A DNA stretch of 64,000 nucleotides from Burkholderiales bacterium (GCA_017302505.1 JAFLDH010000001.1:1-64000), one strand, 5' to 3'. Shown: positions 1-8,911, counted from the stretch's first letter. The notes: generated from the sequence alone by a model not told the origin. A program made the numbers and translations.

Positions 1-513
1 GAGGCCGCGCTGCAGGCTGCGCGCGCCTGCATCGAAGGCCTGCGCGGGGCCCGGGCACGCGAAGGCGCACGGCTGGTGGAGGTGCTGCGCGACAAGCTGC
101 GCCGCCTGCAGGCGCTGGCCGACAGCGCCGAGCCGCTGGTGCCGGCCGTGGTGCAGCGCCAGCAGCAGCGCTTCCTGGAACGCTGGAACGAGGCACTGGC
201 CGCTACCGGCTCGGCACAAGGCCTGGGCGCCGACGCGGTGCGCGAGCGCGCGCTGAACGAGGCCACCGCCTTCGCCATCCGCATCGACGTGGCCGAGGAA
301 CTGGCCCGGTTGCGCGCCCACCTCGACGAGATCGAGCGCCTGCTGCAGGCCGGCGGCGAGGTCGGCAAGCGGCTGGACTTCCTGATCCAGGAACTGCAGC
401 GTGAAGCCAACACGCTGGGCTCCAAGTCGGCCGCGCTGGAGCTGACCAACGTCTCGGTCGAGATGAAGGTGCTGATCGAGCAGATGCGCGAGCAGGTGCA
501 GAACATTGAGTGA
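1..513 (+). CDS. yicC: YicC-family endoribonuclease, 3' part only
   Basis: The open frame runs in from the window edge, so only the last 170 residues are visible. The C-terminal signature DFLIQELQREANTLGSKS followed by LIEQMREQVQNIE is the hallmark of YicC/YloC endoribonucleases, which act in RNA turnover in the cytoplasm. The reading frame ends in an intact TGA, so an insertion next to it has not damaged the gene. In many proteobacteria the next gene is gmk (guanylate kinase); here an integrase follows instead, so this is probably the chromosomal flank of a genomic island. Family assignment is firm; the gmk statement is general knowledge and cannot be checked here. Confidence 0.93.
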   Translation, partial: EAALQAARACIEGLRGARAREGARLVEVLRDKLRRLQALADSAEPLVPAVVQRQQQRFLERWNEALAATGSAQGLGADAVRERALNEATAFAIRIDVAEELARLRAHLDEIERLLQAGGEVGKRLDFLIQELQREANTLGSKSAALELTNVSVEMKVLIEQMREQVQNIE

Positions 514-714
514 CGTTTCCGGGGGCATCATGCCACCCCAAAGCGCCAGTCCAAGTCGTTGATTTTCAATGGATATAGCAGTCACGACGTAACGCGGCGT
601 CCCAGGCAAGCGCAAGCTTTCTGGCGGGTTTTTTGGCGGGTTCGAGGGCGGACCCAGCCTGTTCCGGGGAAGTTCCGGAACGCGAACCCGCCAAACACTG
701 CTGGAGGCCGCGCC
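514..714. other. Probable left end (attL side) of the island with TGGCGGGTT repeats
   Basis: This 201-base gap lies between the chromosomal yicC stop and the integrase. It holds two direct copies of TGGCGGGTT (622-630 and 634-642). A 12-base arm TTGGCGGGTTCG (633-644) is repeated inverted as CGAACCCGCCAA (683-694). A second small dyad, TTCCGGGGAAGTTCCGG, lies near 662-678. Clustered repeats just upstream of an integrase fit recombinase or excisionase binding sites, but the core attachment sequence cannot be named without the other end of the element. Confidence 0.4.
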
Positions 715-2067
715 ATGACTGGGTTTGCACAGAACGTTTCGGATAGGACACTGCGGAGCTGGCTCAATGCCGGTCCTGTGGACAGGGGGATCGGCGGCGG
801 GCTGATCTTCCTTGCGAAGGAATCCTCTGCCCGCCAGGGCCAAGCCACCTGGATCTTGCGCTACCGGATCGGCGGGCGCCGACGAGAGAAGGTGCTGGGT
901 CGCTATCCGGACATCTCCCTTAAGGAGGCGAGAGAACTTGCCCGCAGCAACCGCGCCCAGATACAGCAAGGCATCGATGTCGGCGCGCAAAAGCGCCTGG
1001 CAAAGCTCAAGGCCCTTCAGATGGAGGACGTTCAGGGTCTGGGGCTGCTCTGGTACGAGCGGTTCATACTGAAGAAGATCAAGAACCCTGCAGTCGTTGA
1101 GCGCGTCCTGCGGCGCCACGTCTATCCCGTGATCGGCAAGCTCACCATCAACGAGGTTCGCCCCCACCACATCGATGGCGTGTTGACGAAGATCGTCGCG
1201 GCAGGCGCGCCCACAGTCGCCAATGACGCGATGCGCTACCTGTTCCGCATGTTTCACTTCGCTGCAAAGCGCAAGTGGACGGAGGCGAACCCGGTCTGCG
1301 GATTCGACATCTCGGACGCCGGCGGAACAGAGTCTCCGCGTGATCGCTGGCTCAGTTTCGAAGACCTCACGACGCTTGCGCGGGACATGCGCGAGACATT
1401 CAACTTCGGCCGCACCAACGAGCTCGCCATCTGGCTTCTCCTCGCACTGTGCGTGCGCAAGATGGAACTGCTATCGGCGAAATGCACCGACTTCGACTTC
1501 CACAGGGGCCTATGGAAGCTGCAGCCCAACCGGACCAAGACCAAGTCCTACATTGAAATTCCCCTGGCCCCGCAGGTGATTGCGTGGCTCGAAGAAGTGA
1601 TGGTCTTTGCTTGTGGGAGTGAATACCTGTTCCCGGCACGCCGCCTCGTCCGGATAAAGAACGGCCTGCCTCGCACGAACCGCTTTGGGCACATCAGCCC
1701 CGACACCCTCAATGTGGCGCTGAAGCGCCTCCCTCTTGCCGGCATTGACCACTTCACAGTGCATGACATGCGGCGAACCGCGAGAACGCAACTGGGTGCG
1801 CTTGGCGTGGACCCCTTCGTCGCCGAGCGCGCGCTGAACCACAAGCTGCCCGGGACGCAGGGGATCTACGACCGACACGACTACTTTCCTCAGCGTCGCC
1901 AGGCATTGCATCAGTGGGCCGAGATGCTTGGGGCCCTCAGCAGAGGCGAATCTGTCAACTGCCCCTCCAAGCAAGCGCAGGACGGCGTCAGCCGCAACGA
2001 CACCCTTGCCCACTTGCCTCGCAGGCTACCCAATGCCCTTGTGGCCAGGATGGCCGCCAACGAGTGA
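715..2067 (+). CDS. P4-type tyrosine recombinase / island integrase
   Basis: This 450-residue protein has the layout of P4/CP4-57-like integrases: an N-terminal DUF4102-like arm-binding domain (about 10-90, with LRYRIGGRRREKVLGRYPD), a SAM-like core-binding domain, and a C-terminal catalytic domain. The catalytic residues are visible: Arg in ALCVRKMELL (about 248), HDMRRTA (about 349-355), His in ALNHK (about 376) and the nucleophile Tyr in GIYDRHDY (about 385). The start chosen is the ATG at 715, preceded by GGAG at 703-706; an upstream extension to 559 has no ribosome site. Its position against yicC marks it as the enzyme for integration and excision of the island. The 3' end overlaps the convergent nuclease gene by about 40 bases. 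Confidence 0.92.
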   Translation: MTGFAQNVSDRTLRSWLNAGPVDRGIGGGLIFLAKESSARQGQATWILRYRIGGRRREKVLGRYPDISLKEARELARSNRAQIQQGIDVGAQKRLAKLKALQMEDVQGLGLLWYERFILKKIKNPAVVERVLRRHVYPVIGKLTINEVRPHHIDGVLTKIVAAGAPTVANDAMRYLFRMFHFAAKRKWTEANPVCGFDISDAGGTESPRDRWLSFEDLTTLARDMRETFNFGRTNELAIWLLLALCVRKMELLSAKCTDFDFHRGLWKLQPNRTKTKSYIEIPLAPQVIAWLEEVMVFACGSEYLFPARRLVRIKNGLPRTNRFGHISPDTLNVALKRLPLAGIDHFTVHDMRRTARTQLGALGVDPFVAERALNHKLPGTQGIYDRHDYFPQRRQALHQWAEMLGALSRGESVNCPSKQAQDGVSRNDTLAHLPRRLPNALVARMAANE

Positions 2068-2664
2068 CTGGACAGGGTGAGTGCCCTGCTTGGTGCTGTT
2101 CGATCGCGGCCACCCTTTTGGCCTGTCACAGGCCGCTCGAAACGCGCAGTCCTTACATGCCCTCAGCGAATCAGCGTACCTTGGCACAACGAGGCCGGCG
2201 ACGACGTCCTGGCGCCGGCGATAGAGCGCCACGACCTCGGACGACGCCATCAGCTCGACCAGGTGCGCCCGTTGCTCGCCGGCCTTCTTCGGCTTCTGCA
2301 CGGTCACGAACGCGTGTGCTGCGACCTGCTGTCCTGTCTGACCTTCGAGTGCCATCTTCTGCGCAGACAACTGAATCACGTCGCTCGCATACGCACGGTT
2401 CTTCCACCGGCTCTTGAGCTCGACCAGGACGATCGCACCGTCGGCAGCCCGGTACGCCCGATCGATTCTCGCGATCAACGAGACCGGCTCGCGGATCCGA
2501 AACTGCTTCTCCATGTACATGAGCGTCGCCCTCGCCAGCTCATCTGGCCGCGACGCCAGTTCTGCCCGCCTCGCCCCGTTGCCGCGCAGGCGATGCAGCG
2601 CAAGGGCGGTGATGCACACTGCAGCGACAGCCACCGAGAACCAGCCCAGCCAGCTTGTCGTCAC
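2026..2664 (-). CDS. Membrane-anchored PD-(D/E)XK nuclease, Cas4/Dna2-like
   Basis: The 212-residue product begins with a single membrane segment (WLGWFSVAVAAVCITALAL). A restriction-fold core follows, with ARIDRAYR, a VELKSRW strand matching the (D/E)XK signature, and a downstream Gln in QLSAQKM. Near the C terminus CKDCAFRAAC gives a Cx2Cx5C group like the iron-sulfur cysteines of Cas4/AddB-type nucleases. The GTG start at 2664 overlaps the TGA of the upstream gene (GTGA), so translation is coupled. It is the last gene of an operon led by the ParM-like ATPase. A DNA-processing or defence role on the island is plausible; no substrate can be read from the sequence. Confidence 0.68.
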   Translation of the reverse strand: MTTSWLGWFSVAVAAVCITALALHRLRGNGARRAELASRPDELARATLMYMEKQFRIREPVSLIARIDRAYRAADGAIVLVELKSRWKNRAYASDVIQLSAQKMALEGQTGQQVAAHAFVTVQKPKKAGEQRAHLVELMASSEVVALYRRRQDVVAGLVVPRYADSLRACKDCAFRAACDRPKGWPRSNSTKQGTHPVQSLVGGHPGHKGIG

Positions 2665-3122
2665 GATCCACGCCCTTCGACGTAGCGTCGAGCCATGCGA
2701 ACCAACATCCCGACCAGAGCGCGAGCCGGCGGCTGCAGCCACGGCTGCCAAGCGAGCAGCCGAGACATGCCAGGTGCGAGTTCGTAGTAGGCCTCGACCA
2801 TCCAGCCACCGAGTGGGTATCGCAGCAGGACTTCGTCCCGAAATCGACGCAAGGTCTCGGTCTGCCACGCCGCATCGCCATACAGGCACGTTGCCACGAA
2901 GCACCGGCGGTCGGCGACTGTCGCCGAGACGGCCGCCAGTCCCTCGCGGTAGTACTGCTCGTGGGCTTGCCGCCCCCGCTCGACACTGCGCCGCTGCGCC
3001 AACGTCAGGCGCTGACCGTGCAGATGGGCCAACAGCACCCGCTTCTCGCAAAAGCCCATCTCGGCCAGTTCCTTCGCGCTTACCGGCGGCTCGTCTTGCC
3101 CTCGTTTTGGTTCTTTCCTCAT
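2661..3122 (-). CDS. CFI-box-like protein of unknown function
   Basis: The 153-residue protein starts at the ATG at 3122 behind a GAGG ribosome site. The N-terminal part (SAKELAEMGFCEKRVLLAHLHG) looks like the first helix and cysteine of Cas4-type proteins. The C-terminal half carries CFVATCLYGDAAWQTETLRR followed by FRDEVLL and a YYELAP block. This resembles the CFI-box motif (CFIATAAYG, then an FRD helix) often found at protein C termini. Its stop overlaps the GTG of the nuclease gene by four bases, so the two are probably made in fixed ratio and may form one complex. Function unknown. Confidence 0.62.
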   Translation of the reverse strand: MRKEPKRGQDEPPVSAKELAEMGFCEKRVLLAHLHGQRLTLAQRRSVERGRQAHEQYYREGLAAVSATVADRRCFVATCLYGDAAWQTETLRRFRDEVLLRYPLGGWMVEAYYELAPGMSRLLAWQPWLQPPARALVGMLVRMARRYVEGRGS

Positions 3123-3130
3123 GGGCAACC

Positions 3131-3409
3131 TCACTCTTTCAGCGCTGGCTCGAACAAGCCGTTCGTCACCTGGGCAACCTTGACGTCCAAGCCGTTCGCC
3201 ACACCTGCACTGCCAGCGCCCGGCACAATGGGCACAAGCACTCCGTACTGCGCAAGCAACCCGTCGTAGGCTAGAACGCGCAGGCGGTTCACGCGCTTTT
3301 GTCCCTGCGGGAACTGATTCAGCTCGTCGAACAGCCGCGGGTTGTCGGCGCGGGTCAACTCGAATACGAGGCGGATGGGCTTCGGCACGGTTGTCTGACC
3401 CGCGCTCAT
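3131..3409 (-). CDS. Small partner protein of the ParM-like ATPase
   Basis: This 92-residue gene overlaps the end of the actin-like gene by four bases (ATGA), the usual arrangement for a filament ATPase and its DNA-binding partner in type II partition loci. The protein (KPIRLVFELTRADNPRLFDEL, then QKRVNRLRVLAYDGLLAQYG) has a short alpha/beta N-terminal part and a Gly/Val-rich tail with no enzyme motif. By position it could be a StbB/ParR-like adaptor. This is inferred from context, not from recognised homology. Confidence 0.6.
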   Translation of the reverse strand: MSAGQTTVPKPIRLVFELTRADNPRLFDELNQFPQGQKRVNRLRVLAYDGLLAQYGVLVPIVPGAGSAGVANGLDVKVAQVTNGLFEPALKE

Positions 3410-4437
3410 GACGCTTCTCCCGAAGCGCGCTCACGCGTCGAGTTCATCGCCGTCAAGGCATAGTTCTGACCGGCGAGCTGGAAGCCCCGGACGTTGGCGA
3501 ACAGCGGCTCCTTCACCTCATGGATGCGGTGTTTCGGGAAAGCCGCCTTCACTGCCTTCTTGAACAGGAACGCGCCGCCTCCCACGAGAATGATGTTCCG
3601 CAGGCTCTCCGGCGTTTCGATCCACTGCCGCATCGTCGACACCGCCTGCTGCGCGACACTTTCGGCCAGCGGCAGATGCCGCTTCATGTCGTAGGGCTTC
3701 TGGAAGATGATCGGCGCCTTGCCCGTGCGCAGCGCCAGGTCGATCGCGTCGTAGTCGCGGTACGGCGTGCCGATGTCCTTCGAGATCTCGGCGGCCAGCA
3801 GCCTCAGCACGTCCGAGATGCCCCGGTTGATCGAGTGCGACTGCTTCTGCACCAGCCGCATGCCGCGGCACACCAGCCAGTCGAAGGTTCGCGACCCTGG
3901 GTCGATGACCAGGCTCTGCTCGGTGCCGATCGTCGCCATCTTCCCGTGCTCGGCCGCGTAGTGCACCAAGGCACCCTGCGGCTGGGCCACTGCCATCGCC
4001 TTGTGCACGGTGATGGCCCTGCCGCCGCCGACCTGGTGGCTGCCGACCATGGCCTTCTCCAGCGACGCCTTCTTCAGCGCCAGCAGCGCAACGGGCAAGC
4101 CGACCACGAGCAGATCGATGTGCGACACCTTCATCATCGACAGCGCGCCGCGCAGCAGCGCCATGTACTCCGGCGACTCGGTGTACTCGTCGTGCAGCTG
4201 CTTGGCCCGGAAGGTGTCGGCGGCCAGGCCGACGTCGGGCCCGACCTCGTAGTACAGCGGCCCGACCGGGATGCACACCGTCTTGCGCCGCTCGGTCGCG
4301 GGCCAGGTCGGCGCGTCGGCGCTGGACGGATACGCCACCGACGGGAAGCTGGCGCAGCGAATCTCCGCGCCGGCCACACCGGTGACGAACTTGGTGTTGC
4401 CGGACCCGACATCCACCGCTCTGACGATCAGTTCCAT
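3406..4437 (-). CDS. ParM/StbA-like actin-type ATPase (PRTRC protein D-like)
   Basis: The 343-residue protein begins with IVRAVDVGSGNTKFV, the phosphate-1 loop of the actin/Hsp70 fold. It continues with a phosphate-2 strand VIDPGSRTFDWLV near the middle and an adenosine motif NIILVGGGAFLFKKAV near the C terminus. This pattern fits plasmid partition ATPases and the protein called PRTRC system D. The start at 4437 follows a strong AGGAG site with seven-base spacing; the ATG nine codons upstream (4464) lacks one. The other PRTRC proteins are not visible, so the label applies to this protein only. It leads a four-gene minus-strand operon and probably helps maintain or segregate an excised form of the island. 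Confidence 0.82.
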   Translation of the reverse strand: MELIVRAVDVGSGNTKFVTGVAGAEIRCASFPSVAYPSSADAPTWPATERRKTVCIPVGPLYYEVGPDVGLAADTFRAKQLHDEYTESPEYMALLRGALSMMKVSHIDLLVVGLPVALLALKKASLEKAMVGSHQVGGGRAITVHKAMAVAQPQGALVHYAAEHGKMATIGTEQSLVIDPGSRTFDWLVCRGMRLVQKQSHSINRGISDVLRLLAAEISKDIGTPYRDYDAIDLALRTGKAPIIFQKPYDMKRHLPLAESVAQQAVSTMRQWIETPESLRNIILVGGGAFLFKKAVKAAFPKHRIHEVKEPLFANVRGFQLAGQNYALTAMNSTRERASGEAS

Positions 4438-5638
4438 GAAATCGCTCCTGGTGAGGTTGCACACGGATCAGCATCGCCAATGCGACACGACCCGACCACG
4501 CGCAATGCCCGCTGAGCGAGGCCCGTTTCGTCTCCAGTCGCGGCGCAGATTCAATCGGCCTGCACTGCAGCGTGTGACGACGGGCCAGCTCCGACGCCGA
4601 ATCGACGCCTCAGACGAGTGCGTGACACCACGGTCTCACCCTATCGGTGGTCGTCAACCCCATGCCGAAGCGCCGCGACATGGCGGGCGCCGCCAGCGCC
4701 GCAACCGCTCCAGCACCCCGTCCGGGGCCAGAGGCAGCGATGCGGTCTGTCAACCCCCTGGGGAAAAGCACCCCTCAGCACCCTTTGCGACGCTAAACCG
4801 CCCTCAGTGCCGGGTCGCAGCACGGCAGCCGCCACCGTCAACCAGCGGGCCAGCGCGCCGCTTGCGCCCTTACCCGTTGACGCCGAAGACCGATCCGTCG
4901 TCAACTACCCATTCCCGAGGGCGCCCTCAGCCCCCTGCCCTGTGCAGCAAAGAGGCGTCGCAGTCGTTACCTGCCCTTGAAGTCCCGGCCTTGAGCCGGT
5001 GCGGTTCGCCACCCTGGAGGTGGTGGCCCCGAGGTTGTCTGTCGTAGTGCATGAGCCATGACCCCGCCAGCGTTCGCCGCTGGGCGCTCCTTTGAAGCGC
5101 GTCGTGGCCGTCGATCCCCGGGGCCGGCACCTGATGCCGCGTTCCCGATCCCGCCGTCACGTGAGCAAGCGTTGTTCAACGCCGCGCGCAGTCGTGCTTG
5201 CCCTCATGGGCTCCCTGCTCGCCCTCGCTCACACGCTCGACACCGCCCTGGACTTTCGGTCAGGGGCGGACCCATGCGAGCGCACGGCGCTACGCATCCA
5301 GGATTGATCCACCAGTTGGCGCGAGGCCTGACCTCGTCGCCGATGTGCGGCACGCCCCAGAGGCGAGCCGGCATCTCAACTCTCCGTGGTCGCAGAAATG
5401 CGCGGACGGGGCCGGATCACGTGTTCATTTTTAAGACCGACCGAGCGGGTCCAGGCATGCCCTGGCACCGCGAACCCTTGGGTCGTCGTCGCGCCATCGT
5501 GGTCGGGCGCGGCGGTGTGGATCCAGACCACCCGGCCAGCCGCGATGGCATCCGCGGCGCTGCCGACCTACGTTGATGCCTGTCCATTCACTGGGCGCGC
5601 CGTTCGGGCGGCGCGCTCGCATTTACCGAAAGCCTCGC
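4438..5638. other. Long non-coding gap between the ParM operon and the second recombinase
   Basis: About 1.2 kb without a convincing gene. Open frames exist but have low-complexity Arg/Pro/Ala composition and no ribosome sites. It must contain the promoter of the minus-strand ParM operon and the leader of the plus-strand recombinase. It contains one copy of a repeated 22-base element (4954-4975) and a GC-rich stem (GGCGCGCC...GGCGGCGCGC, about 5594-5617) shortly before the recombinase start. An origin of replication or transfer could lie here; I see no diagnostic iteron array. Confidence 0.45.
4954..4975. repeat. Island 22-base repeat, copy 1
   Basis: The stretch starting GGCGTCGCAGTCGTTACC is identical to 16024-16045 and differs at three positions from 10212-10233. 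All copies are in non-coding gaps upstream of plus-strand backbone genes, which suggests a shared binding site or remnant of a common leader. Confidence 0.7.
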
Positions 5639-6838
5639 ATGTCAACTGCTCTCAAATCACAGGCGACGCAACGCCCCGTCCGCGAGCCGACCAGCGCGGG
5701 CCGCATCAGCGCGCAGCAGCCGCTTCGGCGGCAAGACTGGAATGGCCGCTCGCCGCGGGAAATCCTGGCCAGCTACCGCCCAGGCAAGGCCGATCCGCTG
5801 AAGGTGCTGGAGGTCCTGCTCGAACTGTTCAACACCAGACACACGGCGCTGGAGAAGACCGTCTCGCACAAGACCCGGCAGGAGCGCGCGCGCTTCCTGC
5901 GGCGCTTCTTCACCCACCTTCAACGCAAGGCCGGGTTCCGGCAAGTGCCCGACCCGCGCAACCTGGGGCAGAAGCACATCCATGCGATGGTCCAGGTCTG
6001 GCAGCGCGAGAAGCTGGCGCCGGCCACCATCCAGACCTACCTGAGCTTCTTGCGGGGCCTGGGCTCGTGGATGGGCAAGCACGGCTTCGTGCGCAAGCCC
6101 GAGCAGTACGGCCTGAGTCTCGACGAGTACCAGCGGCACGAATACGCGCAGCGCGACAAGAGCTGGGCTGCCAGAGGCATCGACGTGCGGGCGGTGCTGG
6201 CCGAGGTCGCCAAGTTCGATCCGCGCGTCGCAGCCTCGATGCGCCTGATGAATGAGCTCGGGCTGCGGCGCAAGGAATCGGTGATGCACCGACCCTATGC
6301 CCACGTCGTTCCGTTCGACCAGACCCGACTGCCGGAGGACAAGAAACTGGCGGATGAGTATGTGTCCGCGAAGGGCAAGGGCGGCCGCGTGCGCTGGATT
6401 GCGCTGCAGACCGAAGCCCAGCGCGCTGCCGTGGCGCATGCGCGCAGCCTCGTGTACGGCCGAGACGCCCACATGGGCAATCCCGCGCATCCCCTGAAGC
6501 GCAACCTGCGCCGGCTCGACTATGCGCTGGAGAAATTCGGCCTCACCAAGGCCGAACGCGGCGTGACGAGCCACGGCCTGCGCCATGGCAATTTCCATGA
6601 ACTCTACGAGGACGTCACCGGCGAGCCGCCGCCGGTGTGCGGCGGCGGGCTGGTACCCGCTGAACTTGACCACGCAGCACGGCTGGCGGTGTCGGCGCGC
6701 GCTGGCCATTCGAGGCTTCGCGCGGCTGGGGCTTACCTGGGGGCGATCCGCAAGGCACCGGTGCCGCGGAACGCCCAGCCCGGCCCGGCTGTCGGGCCGA
6801 AGCCGCATGACGACGATGCGGCACCGAGGGATGACTGA
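5639..6838 (+). CDS. Second tyrosine recombinase (Integrase_1 type)
   Basis: The 399-residue product starts at ATG 5639 (MSTALKSQ). It has an N-terminal SAM-like domain (about 75-165, with TRQERARFLRRFFTHL and QTYLSFLRGLGSWMG). The catalytic core contains NELGLRRKES (first Arg), SHGLRHGNFHELYEDVTG (His-x-x-Arg), AGHSR (His) and a terminal GAYLG Tyr. This architecture matches the Phage_int_SAM_2/Integrase_1 families common on plasmids and islands. It lies inside the backbone, not at an end, so a role in resolution or internal recombination is more likely than chromosomal integration. All key residues are present. Confidence 0.85.
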   Translation: MSTALKSQATQRPVREPTSAGRISAQQPLRRQDWNGRSPREILASYRPGKADPLKVLEVLLELFNTRHTALEKTVSHKTRQERARFLRRFFTHLQRKAGFRQVPDPRNLGQKHIHAMVQVWQREKLAPATIQTYLSFLRGLGSWMGKHGFVRKPEQYGLSLDEYQRHEYAQRDKSWAARGIDVRAVLAEVAKFDPRVAASMRLMNELGLRRKESVMHRPYAHVVPFDQTRLPEDKKLADEYVSAKGKGGRVRWIALQTEAQRAAVAHARSLVYGRDAHMGNPAHPLKRNLRRLDYALEKFGLTKAERGVTSHGLRHGNFHELYEDVTGEPPPVCGGGLVPAELDHAARLAVSARAGHSRLRAAGAYLGAIRKAPVPRNAQPGPAVGPKPHDDDAAPRDD

Positions 6839-6904
6839 CTGCGGGCGGGGCCAGGGAGGCCGGGGACGCGGGGTGCCGCCGCGTCCCCCTGCTTGGTCAT
6901 GCCC

Positions 6905-8911
6905 TCACGCGGCGGCGACTGACGCCTCTTCCTGGGCACTCGCTTCCTTTGGCTCGTCGCCGGTTTCCTGACCAACTACATCACGCGTCCGCAGGCACTG
7001 CGGCAGCCAGCGAATACCCGCCAGCGTCTGCTCGGCACCCGCCACCACGGCATCCTTCTTCAATGCAGCCAGCGGACTGGCGGCGTTGGCATCGACGGCT
7101 TCGGTGACGACATCGAGGATGCGCGACTTGGACACATGGTTGAAGTACGACGCTCCCGTCGCCTGCCACCAGCGGTTCATGTCCAGCCCCAGCGCCTGCG
7201 CCAGCGGCTCGTTGCTCTGCCGCTCCGGCTCGGTGCCGTAGATGCCGTTGACGGTGACCGCCACCACGAAGGTCAGCAGCTGCAGCACCGTTGCGTGGTC
7301 CTGGCCCAGCAGCCAGGCAAACAGGGCGTCGGGCTCGCTTGGCAGCCGCGCCAGCCAGGCCTTGCGCTGCGCCTGCATGCGCATCCCCGCAGCGCTGGTC
7401 TCGATGTCCTCGGCGGCGGACCGAAGCGCGTGCAGGTTGTCGGTGGCCGCGATGTCCAGGATATCGGCGCAACGGTAGGCGCCATGCAGCGCGTCGCGCA
7501 GGACCTTGGTTGCCAGATGCGCGGTCAGCGCGGCCAGCGCCACGCCGGGCCGGTCCAGCAATTCGGCCTGCACGGCGGCGACACGGTGGGCAGTGAGGCG
7601 CCGCAGCAGCTTTTCCGAATGCACGGGACGGGTGTTGATCGCCGGCAGCGAAAGCACCGGATCCTCGGCACGCCCCTCGCCCGCCTGTCGGACCGTCTGT
7701 GTGACCTCGTTTCGGTCCTCCGGCCGGATCAGGCCGTACTTCACTGCGGCGCTGCCGTTGGCACCGACATGCACGACGCACCCTGCCTGGCTCATCAACT
7801 CGGCCGACCAGATGCTAAGCCCGGTATCGATGTCCTTGCGCCTCTGCTGAAGGGACTCCGCCTCAGCGTCGAGAGCCATGTAGGCCTTCTCGTTCTCCTC
7901 CTCATCCGCCAGCGCTTCCATCTGTTCGTGCAGCGCGGTGATGCGGACATCGAGGTCGCCGATGGCCGCGGCCTCCTCGGCCGTGGGCTCGCGGCGCACT
8001 TTGCGCAGTTCGCCGTGTTTGCGGTAGTCGTCGTAGACGTAGCGCACGCGCACATCGACCCACTTCCAGCCTTCGACCAGAACCTGCCTGGCACGCTTTT
8101 GAAGCTTGTCCGTCGCCAGCTGTTCCAGCAGGGGTGCATCCAGGAGGTAGGCCTTCTTCTCGTCGTCGCAGAACAGGTCGCGCCGCAGCGCGCCGCCCGC
8201 CTTCTCGTAGGCTTTCAGCGTCACGTACTTCGCCACCGGGTCGCGATCCGATTCGATCTCGCCGCGGGTCAGCAGCTGACGCAGGTGGTCGGCACGCTGG
8301 TTCCAGGTCGGCAGGGCGGCCCAGGCCTGCTCCTGCCTTTGATGCTCATCCACCGAAGCCAGCACCATCAGGCAGTCCAGGCCGATTTCTCCCTTGCGGT
8401 ACAGCGCCATCAGCTTCGGCGACACGCTGGCCAGCTTCATGCGCCGCTTCACCACCAGCGGCGACACGCCGAATGCGGCGGCCACGTCCTCGACCGACTT
8501 GCCCTGCCCGATCAACTTGGCGAAGGCGGCAAACTCGTCGGCAGGATGCATCGGGATGTGGAAGCAGTTTTCCGACAGGCTGGCGATCAACGCCTTGTCG
8601 GCCGGCACGATGAGCACCGGCACGGGATAGTTGTCGGCGATGTCGCCGTTGTTCACCAGCAGCGCCAGCGCGGCCAGGCGGCGACCGCCGGCGCAGACCT
8701 CGCAGCGGCCCCGCGCGCCCTGTACGACGACGAGGTTCTGCAGCACACCGCTGTCCTTGATCGACGCGGCGAGTTCGGCGAGGGTCAGCGCGGGTGCCCG
8801 GTCGGCGCCGCGCGCCTGGTGGTCCTGGGACAGGACCAGCTTGTTGAACGGAACGAAGCTTCGTGGCGCCGCCTCGATGATGGCGTCGACCTCGGCTTGG
8901 GAAAGTTTCAT
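6905..8911 (-). CDS. Large ParB/RepB/Spo0J-family protein
   Basis: The 668-residue protein starts at ATG 8911 behind AAGGAG with six-base spacing. Residues about 30-130 form the ParB N-terminal CTPase/nuclease-like domain (TLAELAASIKDSGVLQNLVV, CEVCAGGRRLAAL, ENCFHIPMHPADEFAAF). A helix-turn-helix follows (SVEDVAAAFGVSPLVVKRRM). The rest, over 400 residues, is a long C-terminal region with a charged coiled coil (about 310-370) that ordinary ParB proteins of about 300 residues lack. No ParA is visible. It probably binds centromere-like or regulatory sites on the island; partition of an excised form is inferred. Confidence 0.88.
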   Translation of the reverse strand: MKLSQAEVDAIIEAAPRSFVPFNKLVLSQDHQARGADRAPALTLAELAASIKDSGVLQNLVVVQGARGRCEVCAGGRRLAALALLVNNGDIADNYPVPVLIVPADKALIASLSENCFHIPMHPADEFAAFAKLIGQGKSVEDVAAAFGVSPLVVKRRMKLASVSPKLMALYRKGEIGLDCLMVLASVDEHQRQEQAWAALPTWNQRADHLRQLLTRGEIESDRDPVAKYVTLKAYEKAGGALRRDLFCDDEKKAYLLDAPLLEQLATDKLQKRARQVLVEGWKWVDVRVRYVYDDYRKHGELRKVRREPTAEEAAAIGDLDVRITALHEQMEALADEEENEKAYMALDAEAESLQQRRKDIDTGLSIWSAELMSQAGCVVHVGANGSAAVKYGLIRPEDRNEVTQTVRQAGEGRAEDPVLSLPAINTRPVHSEKLLRRLTAHRVAAVQAELLDRPGVALAALTAHLATKVLRDALHGAYRCADILDIAATDNLHALRSAAEDIETSAAGMRMQAQRKAWLARLPSEPDALFAWLLGQDHATVLQLLTFVVAVTVNGIYGTEPERQSNEPLAQALGLDMNRWWQATGASYFNHVSKSRILDVVTEAVDANAASPLAALKKDAVVAGAEQTLAGIRWLPQCLRTRDVVGQETGDEPKEASAQEEASVAAA

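Noticed and set aside
2026..2664. Part of a CRISPR-Cas locus (Cas4-like nuclease)
   Set aside because: There is no repeat-spacer array and no cas1 or cas2; the gene is coupled to a ParM-like operon instead.
3406..4437. A complete PRTRC system
   Set aside because: Only the protein D-like ATPase is present; no ThiF-type, protein A, B, C, E or F genes were seen nearby.
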